64,000 nt of DNA from Catonia carolina (GCA_035578175.1 JAQMRL010000002.1:82493325-82557324), one strand, 5' to 3'; positions 1-11,600 are shown, counted from the stretch's first letter. Notes: generated by a model not told the origin, from the letters alone. Numbers and translations are program-made.

Positions 1-893
1 AGAAAATGATAAATGTGCTCATAAGAGATGGCTACACAATTGACAGCGAGTGGAAGGGTACAGTCAGCATAGCATAGCATAGCATAGCAGATTGCGCTCC
101 GCTCCGACACACTCCAAGACAAGGCTGATTTCATGGCACCTATTCGACTAGTACTACGCGGCGAACGATTTTAGAGTAGTCTAATATAGAAAATGATTTA
201 AAAAGATAGATTGTCACGTGTTCGCCATAGTATACAGTTAGAAAAGCGTCGTTCCAATCCAATGGTACGTCTACCAAAACATGATTTTTCATGTTTCTAC
301 GACAACTAGAAATGATGTTTTCAAAAATTCATTTTGATATTTTACAGTTTTTACACCAGATTTTTCAGAATCTATGTACGACATTGTAATAAAATTTTTA
401 GAGTTTGTTCCACATGTTAAATTCCAGTTTCTTACGCGGGGAAATTAAAATAATTACTTTACTTTCTGAGGAAAAACTTAGGTGATTTTTTTCTAGTTTA
501 GCTTATTTTACACCAACCCGCTGGGTAAAAGGGAAAATGTAGTAGCCCTACACGTCTAGATATGTCGAGTTGAATGGGGCAATGAGCTATGGCATTTGCC
601 TAAAAGGTTATTAACCTCATCACGATGGACGGTCCATAAATCATTACGACCTCCTGGCACGTTGGTGTAAAAGTCGTGGGACACGGTTTTTAAATGGACT
701 AGAAAAGTAAAGGAAATTTTTAAAAAAATCTTAGAACGGTACAGTAGGTGTTTGTCACTAGCGGAGGTCAGGGTTTACTTTAATAAACGGCTACAGTAAG
801 TAGCCTACGACCACAGGAGGAAATAAGGGCTCCATACGCAAACCAAATCAACCAGCTGCTACAGTGCCTCCTGTATTTTCCATTCGCTGAAAT
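1..893. other. No gene recognised (left flank)
   Basis: I see no coding region or identifiable repeat here apart from a short (CATAG)n run near positions 66-88. The base composition is AT-rich, as elsewhere in the window. Confidence 0.5.
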
Positions 894-1378
894 AGTGCTT
901 ATTATTAACATTCATACACACCACAAATTTGCAATAGTGCAAGTTAAAAAATTAATACTAAAACCAATTACACTACACTACATACTACGAGTAGGCCTAC
1001 TAACAACCAACAAACGAACCATTTGATAACCTGCAACAGGCCGTAGCCTACTTAAGTCCAGCCGTTGTTAGTTTGCTCCTCCTAGTGTCTGTCAACAAAC
1101 AAAAGCCACCTACTAAAGGGTGCACGCTACACTCCACCACTTTACAACTATCCTATTCCTCCTCCTATTAAGTTAACTATGTTTTAAAATATAACTACTT
1201 AAAACATCAGTCCAAATACCTACAGTTTCAGGAGGTACAGCAAGGGATCTACAAGTAGGAGGTCATAATGTGGTGAAATGTGATGAATATAAATACCTGG
1301 CCAGCATAATATCATCGGAGAGCAATTCAAAAAGAGAAATCACAAGTAGAATTGGACAGGCCAGGCAGGCGACGCACT
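894..1378 (+). repeat. Direct repeat copy 1, left of the gap
   Basis: This block starts GTGCTTATTATTAACATTC and is nearly identical to 2499-2995. It holds an unidentified stretch, the left half of a TA-flanked MITE (from about 1053) and the start of a LINE reverse-transcriptase ORF (from about 1223). It diverges from the second copy at about 1375 and then runs into the assembly gap. Because the gap lies between the two copies, this may be a real tandem duplication or two haplotypes placed side by side. Confidence 0.85.
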
Positions 1379-1388
1379 CTGATATGTG
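1223..1388 (+). pseudogene. Non-LTR retrotransposon RT fragment, cut by gap
   Basis: The open frame reads SGGTARDLQVGG then VKCDEYKYLASIISS, the segment C-terminal to the RT catalytic core in endonuclease-RT type LINEs. It is the same as the longer fragment at 2831-3502. The frame is lost at about 1375 and the sequence stops at the gap. Confidence 0.75.
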
Positions 1389-1488
1389 NNNNNNNNNNNN
1401 NNNNNNNNNNNNNNNNNNNNNNNNNNNNNNNNNNNNNNNNNNNNNNNNNNNNNNNNNNNNNNNNNNNNNNNNNNNNNNNNNNNNNNNN
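1389..1488. other. Assembly gap of 100 N
   Basis: Exactly 100 N bases, the conventional length for a gap of unknown size. It separates the first direct-repeat copy from a T-run and the jockey-type fragment. Confidence 0.99.
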
Positions 1489-2497
1489 TTTTTTTTTTTT
1501 TTTTTTAACGTTAATTTTATTCAGAAACTATACAGTACAGTATAACCATCCAAAAGCGTAACTAAATTTTGAAAAAAACAAATGACTTGATAAATAAACA
1601 GAAATATTTTTTAAAGAATACATCCCAGTGGATAATTCAAAAGTATAGTGGATTTCAAAAAATAAGTTAATAAAAATATAGAACAATTAGATCAATAGAT
1701 CTCTACTCCATTTTCTTCGTAGGCGTCGGTGTGGTAAGTTTCGTCTTGACATTTGCTGTATTAGGGGATTGATGTGATCTGTTAATTTTCTGTTAAATTT
1801 GGAATATTTTATTTTAGCAGTTTCTGTTACAAAAGGGATTTTCAAATCGGAATGCAATGTTAAATTTGTTACGTAATATGGGGCGTTCGTTATCATCCGA
1901 AGTATTTTTGACTGATGAGTTTGAATTTTTTGAATGTGAGTTTTCTTTGCGGTCCCAAAAATTTCAATACCGTAATTCCATATCGGTCGTAAATAGGCTT
2001 TGTATGTTAATAATTTAAATTTTAATGATAGAGTTGATTTTCTGTTGATGAATTTTGAAAGTAATCTTGTACGGTTATTTAGTTGCAAACGTTTTGTTTT
2101 GATATGATATCCCCAAGTCAGTCTACGGTCTAAATGGAGGCCTAGATATCGAACTTTATTTTCTTGCGGTATCTCATTGTTATCCAGGTAAACAGTTGGA
2201 CAAGTTCTTCTTCTTAAAGTAAAAGTCACTTGCACAGATTTCAGCGGGTTAACTTTCATTCTCCAGTTTTTGAGCCATGTAGATACCTCATACAAGTGAT
2301 TTTGGATGTTCATCGAAGTTTCTTCTGGAGATTCACTGCTGCATAACAGAACGGTATCATCTGCGTACGCTGCTACTGTCGTGAAGTCATTTTCCGGGAA
2401 GTCAGACGTAAATATGGAGTACAAAGCAGGAGATAATATGGACCCTTGAGGAACTCCTGCTTCGATATGCCAGATATTAGAATATTCCAAACCTTGG
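1489..2497 (-). pseudogene. Jockey-type LINE reverse transcriptase, 5'-truncated
   Basis: The minus-strand frame from about 2497 to 1687 encodes some 270 residues of a jockey-clade reverse transcriptase. GVPQGS (about residues 20-25) and the catalytic YADDT (about 50-54) are visible, followed by the thumb/C-terminal region with VRYLGLHLDRRLTW, and the ORF ends ...RKWSRDLLI. After the stop there is a ~180-bp 3' UTR and a T-run at 1489-1506, which is the poly(A) tail on the minus strand. The endonuclease and the N-terminal half of RT are missing, as in a typical 5'-truncated insertion. The frame is intact where present, so the copy may be fairly young. Its far flank is the assembly gap, so target-site duplications cannot be read. 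Confidence 0.85.
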
Positions 2498-2498
2498 G

Positions 2499-2995
2499 TG
2501 CTTATTATTAACATTCATACACACCACAAATTTGCAATAGTGCAAGTTAAAAAAAAATTAATACTAAAACCAATTACACTACACTACACTACACTACAGT
2601 ACATACTACGAGTACTAACAACCAACAAACGAACCATTTGATAACCTGCAACAGGCAGGCCGTAGCCTACTTAAGTCCAGCCGTTGTTAGTTTGCTCCTC
2701 CTCCTTCTGTCTGTCAACAAACAAAAGCCACCTACTACAGGGTGCACGCTACACTCCACCACTTTACAACTATCCTATTCCTCCTATTAAGTTAACTATC
2801 TTTTAAATTATAAGCACTTAAAACATCAGTCCAAATACCTAGTTTCAGGAGGTACAGCAAGGGATCTACAAGTAGGAGGTCATAATGTGGTGAAATGTGA
2901 TGAATATAAATACCTGGCCAGCATAATATCATCGGAGAGCAATTCAAAAAGAGAAATCACAAGTAGAATTGGACAGGCCAGGCAGGCGACACAAA
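2499..2995 (+). repeat. Direct repeat copy 2, right of jockey fragment
   Basis: Nearly identical to 894-1378, starting with the same GTGCTTATTATTAACATTC. Small indels separate the copies, for example extra ACTAC units near 2580-2600 and an extra CAGG near 2650. It continues without interruption into the LINE fragment at 2831. Confidence 0.85.
2672..2830 (+). mobile_element. TA-flanked MITE, left half only
   Basis: Carries the left terminal repeat (AGTCCAGCCGTTGTTAGTTT) of the ~315-bp MITE family that is complete at 7447-7764 and 17357-17673. It stops where the LINE was inserted, and the right half is absent downstream. Confidence 0.8.
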
Positions 2996-3514
2996 CATTA
3001 AACTCCATACTCTGGTCTACAAATATAAAAAAATGTACGAAAATTAAAATCTATCATTCCATTGTACAGAGTATATTGCTCTATGGCTCTGAAACATGGG
3101 AATTGACCAAAAGAGACAGGCAAAGAATAAATGCTGTGGAGATGGATTTCTTGCGCCGGAGTAGTTGTGTTTCAAGGATGGATCGAGTACGAAATTCGGA
3201 GATAAGGAACAGAATGGGGAAAATGGATACAACAGTGGAGCAAATTAAGAAGAAGCGCCTTATATGGTTGGGACATACACAGAGGATGAGAGATGAAAGG
3301 TGGCCCAACAGAAAGCTGAATTGGGATCCACCTGGAAGAAGAAGAAGAGGAAGACCGCCCGAACTGTGGAACAAGCAGGTGTATTCCGATATGAGGAATA
3401 GAAATCTAGTGGAGGGGGACTGGATGAACCGAGAGAGATGGCAGATGGGATGCGAGAAGCGGCTGGAGCTGTAGATCAAACTCGCTTATATATATATATA
3501 TATAAAACATCAGT
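2819..3514 (+). repeat. 12-bp target-site duplication around the LINE
   Basis: TAAAACATCAGT occurs at 2819-2830 and again at 3503-3514, exactly bounding the LINE fragment and its (TA)n tail. The left copy is MITE sequence. This is a target-site duplication of the size expected for LINE integration. Confidence 0.8.
2831..3502 (+). pseudogene. 5'-truncated LINE, RT C-terminus with (TA)n tail
   Basis: An intact frame of about 210 codons ends with a stop at 3472-3474. The clear reading runs from VKCDEYKYLASIISS (2887) to CEKRLEL. It includes ILLYGSETWELTKRD, the RLIWLGHTQRM motif and the basic PPGRRRRGRPPELW near the C-terminus. These are typical of the region after the polymerase core in insect endonuclease-reverse transcriptase LINEs. 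The catalytic YADD region is missing because of 5' truncation. The 3' end is a (TA)n microsatellite (about 3487-3502) instead of poly(A). A nearly identical copy with the same tail is at 22857-23391. Confidence 0.85.
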
Positions 3515-4003
3515 TTAATAATGCAATAAATCAGCCGTTAAATTGTTTTTCCGTATTTCTTAATGACAATAATTTCCTATTTATTAACGAGTGGAGATAT
3601 TAAAAAAGTTATTATTTTCAATAATCTTATGTGTAGTCGTTCACTTGCTACCAAAATTGTCTATGTAGGCTCAAAGACGGAGGAGGGAGAAATGGCCGTT
3701 CTGCCCCGATCTGGATAGTTGAATGGTAATATCTCAAAAACGAAAAAAGATATCGATTTCCGGTTTTCGGCATTGAATTTATTTTGAAATTTTAGATCGA
3801 AATCATGTATCATATGACCATCATCCTATTTAAATTAAGAAAGTTAAATCCAATATGGCGGATCCAAGATGGCGGACAAAATTTTCAAATAACACCCAGA
3901 ATAGTTTTTTTGGTGCAACAAGCAATTAAAGTCATTCTGGTCACCTAGTCACGCTCACGTTTCTGTAATTCAGCCATTTTCAGACTTAATGGACACCCGG
4001 TAT
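3515..4003 (+). mobile_element. 3' end of a Tc/mariner-like element
   Basis: About 490 bp nearly identical to 62670-63162, which follows a transposase remnant. Both copies end ...TTAATGGACACCCGGTAT, so ACCGGGTGTCC is the outer end of the terminal repeat. No coding sequence remains in this copy. Confidence 0.75.
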
Positions 4004-4509
4004 TTTCATGAATTACAATAGAACGTTAAGAGGAATGACAATGATTTACCAGAATGAGATAAATTAATGTTGAGAATTTGAATCGCATTTAAAAAAACTG
4101 GCTCAGTTGATTGTGTATCCGTACAGCAGCAGGTACAAAATATAAAAACACGATGGATTAATTAATTAATTAGCAGGTACTTATATTAATATAATACAGG
4201 TAGACAATCTTATAATTAACAAACAGTGCAAACGCCGCCAACAGTTACATTAGCAAAAACAATTACAATTACAATATCAACATGACTTAGATTAAATTAC
4301 AGGCTAATTATATTACAAGACTAACAAATAAAAAAATACATCATACATTTATATCAAGTTAATTTAATTATTTTAAAATAGAGTACAGTATTACGTTTTT
4401 ATAAAGTAGAAAAAAGTGAAATACAATACGCAAGTAAGAGAGTTTATAATATTTTCATTTATACGGTCGGTGGATCACTCATCAAATTAACTATTATTGT
4501 TATTATTAT
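4004..4509. other. AT-rich stretch, nothing recognised
   Basis: No coding potential or known repeat seen. It ends in a short (TTA)n run that served as the target of the pogo-like element. Confidence 0.5.
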
Positions 4510-4680
4510 TACAGTAGAATCTCGGTAGTCCGGTCATGCACCTCCAGTAATCCGGCCTTTCAAATATTAGGCCTAAAAGTATGAAACCTCACCCAGGACA
4601 AATTATTTTGATTAAATATTTAAATTGAATTAGGGAAATCAACTCGACCTAATTACGGCGGATTTAATATAACATGTATA

Positions 4681-5026
4681 CTCCAGCCTCTCTAAGTTTG
4701 CTCCTACTGTAAACAAATAATGACGTCACTGAGCATGCGCATTATATCAAAATGTGTACACGCTGACTAAAAAGTAACAACTAAATACTTTCAAAAGTAT
4801 TTAAATTCAAAATACTTTTAATAATATTTATACGAGTATAAATGAAATTTTTAGTCCTACATCATATCATGACTGATGTTTTAAGTACTTTAAGTGCTGA
4901 TAATTTAAAAAATAGTTAACTTAATAGGAATAGGACATCCGTAAAGTGGTGGACTCTAGCGTGCACCCTGTAGTAGGTGGCTTTTGTTTGTTGACAGAAG
5001 GAGGAGCAAACTTAGAACGGCTGAAC
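4681..5026 (-). mobile_element. TA-flanked MITE (reverse orientation)
   Basis: Complete copy with terminal repeats CTCCAGCCTCTCTAAGTTTG and the complement of GTTCAGCCGTTCTAAG. It includes the conserved TGACGTCACTGAGCATGCGC block. It is flanked by TA and lies inside the pogo-like element. Confidence 0.8.
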
Positions 5027-5335
5027 TATAGGTATGTTTAGGATTTTATTAAAGAAATGAATAAGCAGACCTTAATTATTGTTAAATGAAATAATTTTTT
5101 GCCTTTTATCCGAAACCCAAAACTGGGTCATAGGCATACCTCTATACTTCATGCTCAATTGACAACGAAACGTAATTCTGAGAAAAGGAGCACCCCTACA
5201 CCGCACTAGGCGATGTCAATAGCCGATAATTAGGCCTATGTTTAGTACAATGACCACACAAGTACTCAGCAAACCTTTTGTAATTAGTTTACTATTTAAT
5301 TTAAAATCACATAGAAGTCAATGCATATTCATTTT

Positions 5336-6274
5336 ACTTTCTCTTGCCTATATAAATATATAGGAAGGAAAGTATTATTTTCATGTCGATTTTAAGAAAT
5401 CCACTCTTCACCGGATCTATACGTTTTCAGACCCCCTGAACCCAAAAAACATGTTTTTAGCGATTGGTCTGTGTGTGTGTGTGTGTGTGTGTATACAAAA
5501 TATCTCAAGAACAGAACATCGTACGAACTTGAAACTAAAAACTTAAGTTACATAACACTACCGGACCCGACACGAACATTTTCATCAAAATCGGTCAACC
5601 GGAAGTAGTAGTTTATTCGTGTCATTTTTCACTTTTTTGTGATTTTCTCAAAAACTGGTCCTACGATTTTTTTTAAAATCGCCTCGTTTATTCAGTTTTT
5701 TATTCTCTACAAGATAGGGTAGGCGTCATGTTGCTGAAATTCTAAGTGAGGCTGTTTTCACGTAAAAAAAAAGTTTTTTTACGTGTTTTATTACGGCTTT
5801 AATATGCATTTTAGCGCAACAAAGTATATTATAAAAGTTGTAGCGAATTTAAAATTCTACAACTTTTACTTCAAACATTTTTTTGTATAACGCTTAGTTT
5901 AGCGGTAATTTGTGATTTTCTGTTTTTTTCTCACGAAAACGTGAGAAAAATCGATTTTTTTGACATTTCGGCCTTAGTATGCATTTTACGACAAAAGTGT
6001 ATATAATTAAACTTATAGAAAATTAAAAGATCTACAATTTTTATTTAGAGCATTTTTCTCTACAGAGCCTAGTTTAGAGAGAAAGAGTGATTTTCCGTAT
6101 TTCTAAGCCAAACTGAGGTTGATTTTCATTTTGCGTCTTTCACTCATGATTAAAATTAGGTTATTATTATTGACGTTAGTTTTTTGTTTATTTCTTATGT
6201 TTAATTACTAATGTTAGGTTTATTGTTAATTATCTGCACTGGCAAGAGAAAGTTGTGTGAGTGTTTCACACCAG
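5336..6274 (+). mobile_element. HINE-like element, full-length copy
   Basis: Starts ACTTTCTCTTGCC and ends GGCAAGAGAAAGT followed by the hairpin TGTGTGAGTGTTTCACACCAG. A (GT)n tract lies at about 5471-5492. It is flanked on both sides by T-runs and nested in the pogo-like element. Confidence 0.85.
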
Positions 6275-6511
6275 ATTGTTTTATTTAAATTTATAATTTA
6301 TAGTTCCAAAATTGCAAGACATCCAGTAATCCGGCATTTTCAGTAATCGGGCACCCTCAGGCCGGACTACTGATATTCTACTGTATTATTATTATTATTC
6401 AAGTAAAAGGTAGAAGGCGAACCATAACACACACAATAAAATTGTCCTCTCTATTCCAAAAGTATCAGAGGACAATCATTTTCTTTTCTAGATCTCATCT
6501 CCCGCTTTCTC

Positions 6512-6600
6512 CCTCGCGGCCGGCTCGTCGTGTCGTGTAGTGGTCAGCCCAACCGGCTTTTACGCCAAGGTTCAATTCCCGGTCGGGCTGGTATTTTTTA
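6512..6600 (+). mobile_element. tRNA-derived SINE head
   Basis: Shows a pol III A box (TAGTGGTCAGC) and B box (GGTTCAATTCCCGG) with tRNA-like spacing, after GGCCGGCTCGTCG. A T-run follows after GGGCTGGTA. It lacks a good cloverleaf closing stem, so a SINE head is more likely than a functional tRNA. Confidence 0.6.
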
Positions 6601-6754
6601 AACAGATGTTTTTTTATTTTAAACAGATGTTTTTATAAATTTTTGTCAACGTACAAACAAATTAAACACATGCTGTGATTTAGAAAATATTAAACCTATA
6701 AAAATATAAAAATTAAATAAATGTAAAAAACAATCAAAATAAAAAAAAAAATTG

Positions 6755-6962
6755 CCGGCCGCATTGGCGCAGTTGGTAACGTGCTCGCCTCTCATCATGC
6801 GGTCCTGGGTTCGAATCCCACTCAGGCACGGCATTTTTTCATACGTTACAAAAATTCATTTCATCCTCATTACACACAGTTACACTCCAACGTCGTCGCT
6901 AATGACCTTGATGTTGATGCGACGTTAAATAAATAAATAAAAAATAAAAAAAAATAAAAAAT
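6755..6962 (+). mobile_element. tRNA-derived SINE, GCCGGCCGC family
   Basis: The tRNA-like head has A box TGGCGCAGTTGG and B box GGTTCGAATCC. A ~90-bp body follows, ending GCGACGTTAAATAAATAAATA and an A-rich tail. AAAAAATT is present at both ends as a short target duplication. A sister copy is at 21614-21783. Confidence 0.85.
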
Positions 6963-6980
6963 TCATCTTCTTGAGTTGAT

Positions 6981-7001
6981 AACCCCCCCCCCCCCGCCCC
7001 C
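6981..7001. repeat. C homopolymer tract
   Basis: About twenty C with a single G, placed between the SINE tail and a degenerate LINE piece. Confidence 0.9.
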
Positions 7002-7009
7002 AGACAAGG

Positions 7010-7290
7010 TTCGAAAGAAAGACTTAGGACAACTTTTGGACCGATACGGGAATGAAGAACTGAATACTGTCATAGATAGGCCAATTTAGTCCCACAGATT
7101 GAGACGGTTGAGGTACACTGGGAGATTGGTGGAAACGGCGGACGGAAAGACTGTACGAAATGAGCAAGCAGGAAGGGCTGTCCCGTCCTTCCATCATTTG
7201 GTAACGATCGGAGGAGAGATGTGGACGAAGCGAAAGCCACCAACGGCTGCAAACAACTTACGGGTCGCCTTCTACACAGACAACTAACTT
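7010..7290 (+). pseudogene. Possible degenerate LINE RT C-terminus
   Basis: Part of the frame reads RLRRLRYTGRLVE, which resembles the R-L-x-W-x-G-H segment found after the RT core of endonuclease-RT LINEs. It follows LDRYGNEELNTVIDR and a stop. The similarity is weak and this could be another old repeat. Confidence 0.3.
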
Positions 7291-7446
7291 ATACAAATGC
7301 ACAACAAAGCCATTCAGTCTTTTATTATAATTAATTGTTACGCTTATTGGCTCTTTTCCGTTCTACGTATGCCACTATCAAATCCCAATTCCCTGAAGGG
7401 TTACACAATTCTCTCACTTCTGCTTCTAGCTCGCCAATCTGACTAC

Positions 7447-7764
7447 AAAAGTTGAGCCGTTGTTAGTTTGCTCCTACTGTCAACAAACGATAGCCAACTA
7501 CTACAAGGTGCACGCTAGAGTCCGCTACTTTATGGATCTCGTATTCCTATTAAGTAAACTATGTTTTAAATTATAACTAATTAAAGTACTAAAAACATCA
7601 GTGAACATCATATGATGTAGGCTTAACAATTTCATTTATAAAAATACTTTTTAAAGTATTTAGTTGTTACTTTTTAATCAGCGTGTACACATTTTGATAT
7701 AATGCGCATGCTCAGTGACGTCATTATTTGTTTACATTAGGAGCAAAATAAGGTTGGCTGGACT
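7447..7764 (+). mobile_element. TA-flanked MITE, complete copy
   Basis: ~315 bp with ~35-bp inverted ends (GTTGAGCCGTTGTTAGTTTG ... CAAAATAAGGTTGGCTGGAC). The core carries ATAATGCGCATGCTCAGTGA and CGTCAT. The right flank is TATA. No coding capacity. Confidence 0.85.
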
Positions 7765-7945
7765 ATAGCAATATTCCTGCGTAGAGTCAACTCCACTCCG
7801 ATTTCAAAGTAAGTTACTACAGTCAGTCTGCTATGAATTTTGTAGAGTTACTTAATAATATTTGGACGGAGGAAGATACTGCAGAGTTACTTCAGGAAAA
7901 GGGACGATTACAACATAACCCCACAAGATGTGACAACTAAAAAAG

Positions 7946-8000
7946 TATGTGTGAAACACTCACACGACTTTCTCTTCCCAATGTAAATAATTAAAATATA
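7946..8000 (-). mobile_element. HINE-like element, 3' end fragment
   Basis: Contains GTGTGAAACACTCACACG followed by ACTTTCTCTTCCCAATG. This is the terminal hairpin and subterminal repeat of the HINE-like family in reverse orientation, with the rest missing. Confidence 0.7.
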
Positions 8001-8466
8001 TAACTTGATAGTAATGTAGTAATAGCAAAATAAAACAATAAAACAATTAAAATATGAAATAAAAACCAAGTCGTGTTACATACGGGTAGTAATATATAGG
8101 CTACTGTATTCAGTAAGAAGGCAGGGAGGGAGTGGGAGAAATGAACAAGTGTCCAACCCATCAGGGAATTCGGATTTGATAGTGGGATAAAGAAAACGGA
8201 AAAGACGCCGCTTATTTTACAAGCCTATTTTACAAGAAAACCGAACAAACAAACAGTGGAGAGATAATCGATAAAAAACAGCCTACTACACAAACGATAT
8301 CACAATATTTTTACAGAGTCGCACTAATTAATGTCTAGTGTCTTTTTCAGTCACAAAACACGTTATGGGGTTACAATCAAATGAGAAGATCATTTGAAGA
8401 AGAGTTTCGCCTCGTGGATGGCAAACATCAATCAGACTTAGATCAGGTCACTCCATCATCGTCCAT
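8001..8466 (-). other. Probable 3' UTR or downstream flank of the Ig/FN3 gene
   Basis: This lies just downstream of the gene's stop codon on the minus strand. I see no canonical AATAAA on the minus strand near the stop, so the polyadenylation site cannot be placed. No repeat is recognised. Confidence 0.4.
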
Positions 8467-8606
8467 CTACGTGTGGTAGTTGAGAAGAAGAAACGCCACT
8501 GCCACTGCCAGTGCCACTGCCACTGGGATCGGTGACCATGTAGGGTGCCGTTGCCATGAGCTGGACGCAACCAACTCCATGTCTACGTGCGGTTCCGATG
8601 GGTAAT
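8467..8606 (-). CDS. Last coding exon: GPI-signal-like C-terminus and stop
   Basis: The acceptor TGTTGTCAG precedes AT TAC CCA, completing the split Asp codon left by the FN3 exon. It encodes 45 residues starting YPSEPHVDMELVASSSW, then a short polar linker, then a hydrophobic run (IPVAVALAVAVAFLLL) and NYHT before TAG at 8467-8469. A small-residue cluster (ASSS) about 12 residues before a terminal hydrophobic run is the layout of a GPI-anchor signal. A single-pass membrane tail is the alternative but leaves almost no cytoplasmic part. The (GGCAGT)n-like GC-rich run codes the Val/Ala stretch. Confidence 0.85.
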
Positions 8607-11600
8607 CTGACAACAATACACAAATCAAAATATTATATCAATTAATTAATTACTCTACCCTAAATACATTATGTAATTTCACATTTTACAATGACAATTT
8701 ACAATTGACATTTTACAAAATTTACAATGACATTATGTAAACGAGAATTGGGATCACACGCAAGAAATTAAGATACGCATAGAAAAAGCCAGAGTGGCCT
8801 TCAACAATATGCGAAAAAGTTTCAAAACTCACGACCTTACACTTGCTATCAAAATGCGTCTCCTTCGTTGTTATGTGTTCTCTGTACTGTCCTACGGCGT
8901 GGAAGCTTGGACGCTCACTGAGGCCTCAGCCAGGAGGCTTGAAGCCTTTGAAATGTGGCTTTATCGAAGAATGTTACGCGTATCATGGAGGGACAGAGTC
9001 ACCAATGTAGAAATTCTTCGAAGGATGAATAAAGATAAAGAGGTTCTTGACATCGTGAAAGTGCGAAAGCTCCAATACCTGGGACACATTGTGCGCAATG
9101 AGAACCGTTACGTGTTGCTCCAAAAGATTCTGCAAGGAAAGGTGTATGGTGCGAGAGGTCCCGGTAGAAGAAGGATTTCATGATTGAAAAATCTAAGAAC
9201 GTGGTTCAACCAGTCGACGACCCAACTTTTCAAAGCAGCTGTTTCCAAAGTCATGATAGCCAACATCCGAACCGGATAGGCACCATATGAAGAAGAAGAA
9301 GAAATACATTATATTGACCCACCGGGTTGGTCTAGAGCAGTGGTTCCCAACCTGGGGGCGATCGCCCCCTTGGGTTCGCAGGGGGGCGATGAGTATTCAA
9401 AGACAGAAAAATAAAACTGTACTACAGGGTAGAATCTTTACTGTCGCGGATACATGTTTTTTTTTACAAACAAATAGTTCAGTTTTTACAAACAAATAAA
9501 CTAAACTCTTTGTTGACATTTTTTATGGTCGAGCTCCTACACATGAGATGAAGAATTCTGGACACAACTGCTTTAGTTGATTATTTGTTGTGAACAATAA
9601 TAAATCTTTTTTACAGAATAACATACTTTATTATTTATCAACACATTACTTCAAATTAAATTAGGTATACGATGCTAAGAGAAGGGGGCGATAAATGTAA
9701 GTCATCCTTCACAAAGGGGCGATGCCCCATAAAAGGTTGGGAACCACTGGTCTAGAGGTAAAGTCGTCGCCAAAATCAGCTGTTTAACAGCTGATTTTCT
9801 GAGACAAAGGTTCCTGGTTGAAATCCTAGTAAAGGTAGTTACTTTTATACGGATTTGAATACTAGATAGTGGTTACCGGTGGTGTACTTTGATGGTTGGG
9901 GTTCAATTAACCATACTCTCTCAGGAATGGTCGGCCTGGGTCTGTATAAGACTACACAGTCTCATTTACACGTCGTACATATCAGCCTCATCTCATTGGG
10001 TGATGGGGTTGCTTATTGTTCTCAATTGAACAGCTTGCAACGTACACAAATTAGACATAAAAAAAAAATATATTATAATTATTTGCAACTACAGTTGAGC
10101 CGTTGTTAGTTTGCTCCTTCTCCTCCTTCTGTCAACAAACCAAAGCCACCTACTCTACAGGGTGCACGCTACACTCCACCACTTTACGGATGTCGTATTC
10201 TTATTAAGTTACCTATGTTTTAAATTATAAGTACTTACAGTGCTTAAAACATCAGTCATGATATGATGTAGGCCTAACAATTTCATTGTAAAAATACTTT
10301 TGAAAGTACGAGGGTAGGCTGATAAGTAATGCACACATGCTTGTAGAAGACAACTAAATAAACTTCAGTAGCGCGCCTGGTGGCATGTGGAAGTACTATT
10401 TCTCCTCTACAAGCCTGCGCAGTTTGAAGGCGTTGCTTTCATTCAGTTTGTTTTGAGTAGTGGAAGTATGGCGTCGTGTTCTGGTGCTATGTCAACGAGA
10501 ATTAAACAACGCGCTGTTATCGAATTTTTAACTGCTGAGAAAGTGAATCCTAGTGAGATTTATCGTCGTTTAAAGGCTGTTTATTGTGACGATACTGTTG
10601 ATAGGTCTACTGTGAATCGTTGGGTAATAAAATTTCGTGATTGCCAACCTGGAAAAGCCTTAATTGTTGACAAAACACGCAGTGGACGACCAATCACTGC
10701 CTCAGACGATAATCGTCGCAAACTCATCGATGATTTGATTCAAAATGACCGGCGAATCACTCAACAGCGTATCGCAAACCAAATTGGAATATCTAAGGAA
10801 CGTGTTGGCTTCATTATTGAACAATTGGGATACCGTAAAATCTGTGCACGATGGGTACCACGCCGTCTGACAGACGAGAATAAACAGCGTTGATTGGAAT
10901 GCTGTGAACAACTTTTGAAGCGCTACCGTGACGAAGGAGACGACTTTCTTTTGAATATTGTGACGGGGGACGAGTCATGGGTTCATCATTACGATCCCGA
11001 AGAAAAAAGGCAGAGCGCTGAATATCGTCATCCACATTCTCCTGTTGTGAAAAAGTTCAAAACACAACCGTCCGCAAAAAAAATTCTTTTGACTGTGTTT
11101 TGGGATGCTCGCCGAGTTTATGTGACTGATTATCTGGAACGAGGGGCAACGGTAAATTCTGCTCAGTATATACAGACTCTGAAACACCTCCGACGTCGAG
11201 TTTGTCGTGTTAGAGGCAACCTGGCGCCAATAATTTTGCAACACGACAATGCTCGTCCACACACTTCGCGTGCAACTGGAGAGGCTCTGAGAAACCTGAA
11301 GGTTCAACCAATTTTACACCCTCCGTATTCTCCCGACCTTGCGCCTTGCGATTTTTATTTTTTTCCTCTACTGAAGAGAGACCTTAAGGGTAATCATTAC
11401 AGCTCGGACAATGAGGTGAAGGCAGCTATTGCGTCCTGGGTTCGAGGAAAGTCGGAAGAATTTTTCAGTGACGGAATGAAAAAACTTGTTAAACGTTGGG
11501 AGAAATGTGTAATGCTTAACGGTGACTATATTGAAAAATAAATAGATAATTTGGTAGGTTAAGATTTGTACTTTAATTTGTTATTTACCCCATCTTGCTA

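Larger units (their letters stand above)
4512..6383 (+). mobile_element. Pogo/Tigger-like non-autonomous element with nested insertions
   Basis: The ends are inverted repeats, CAGTAGAATCTCGGTAGTCCGG on the left and its imperfect complement (CCGGACTACTGATATTCTACTG) on the right, flanked by TA. CAGTAGAATCTCG-type ends are characteristic of pogo/Tigger elements. The target was a (TTA)n run. No transposase frame is visible. Two later insertions, a MITE at 4681-5026 and a ~0.94-kb HINE-like element at 5336-6274, make up about two thirds of the length. Confidence 0.75.

Noticed and set aside
6755..6835. Functional tRNA gene
   Set aside because: A and B boxes are present, but it continues into a SINE body with an A-rich tail and has a diverged second copy.
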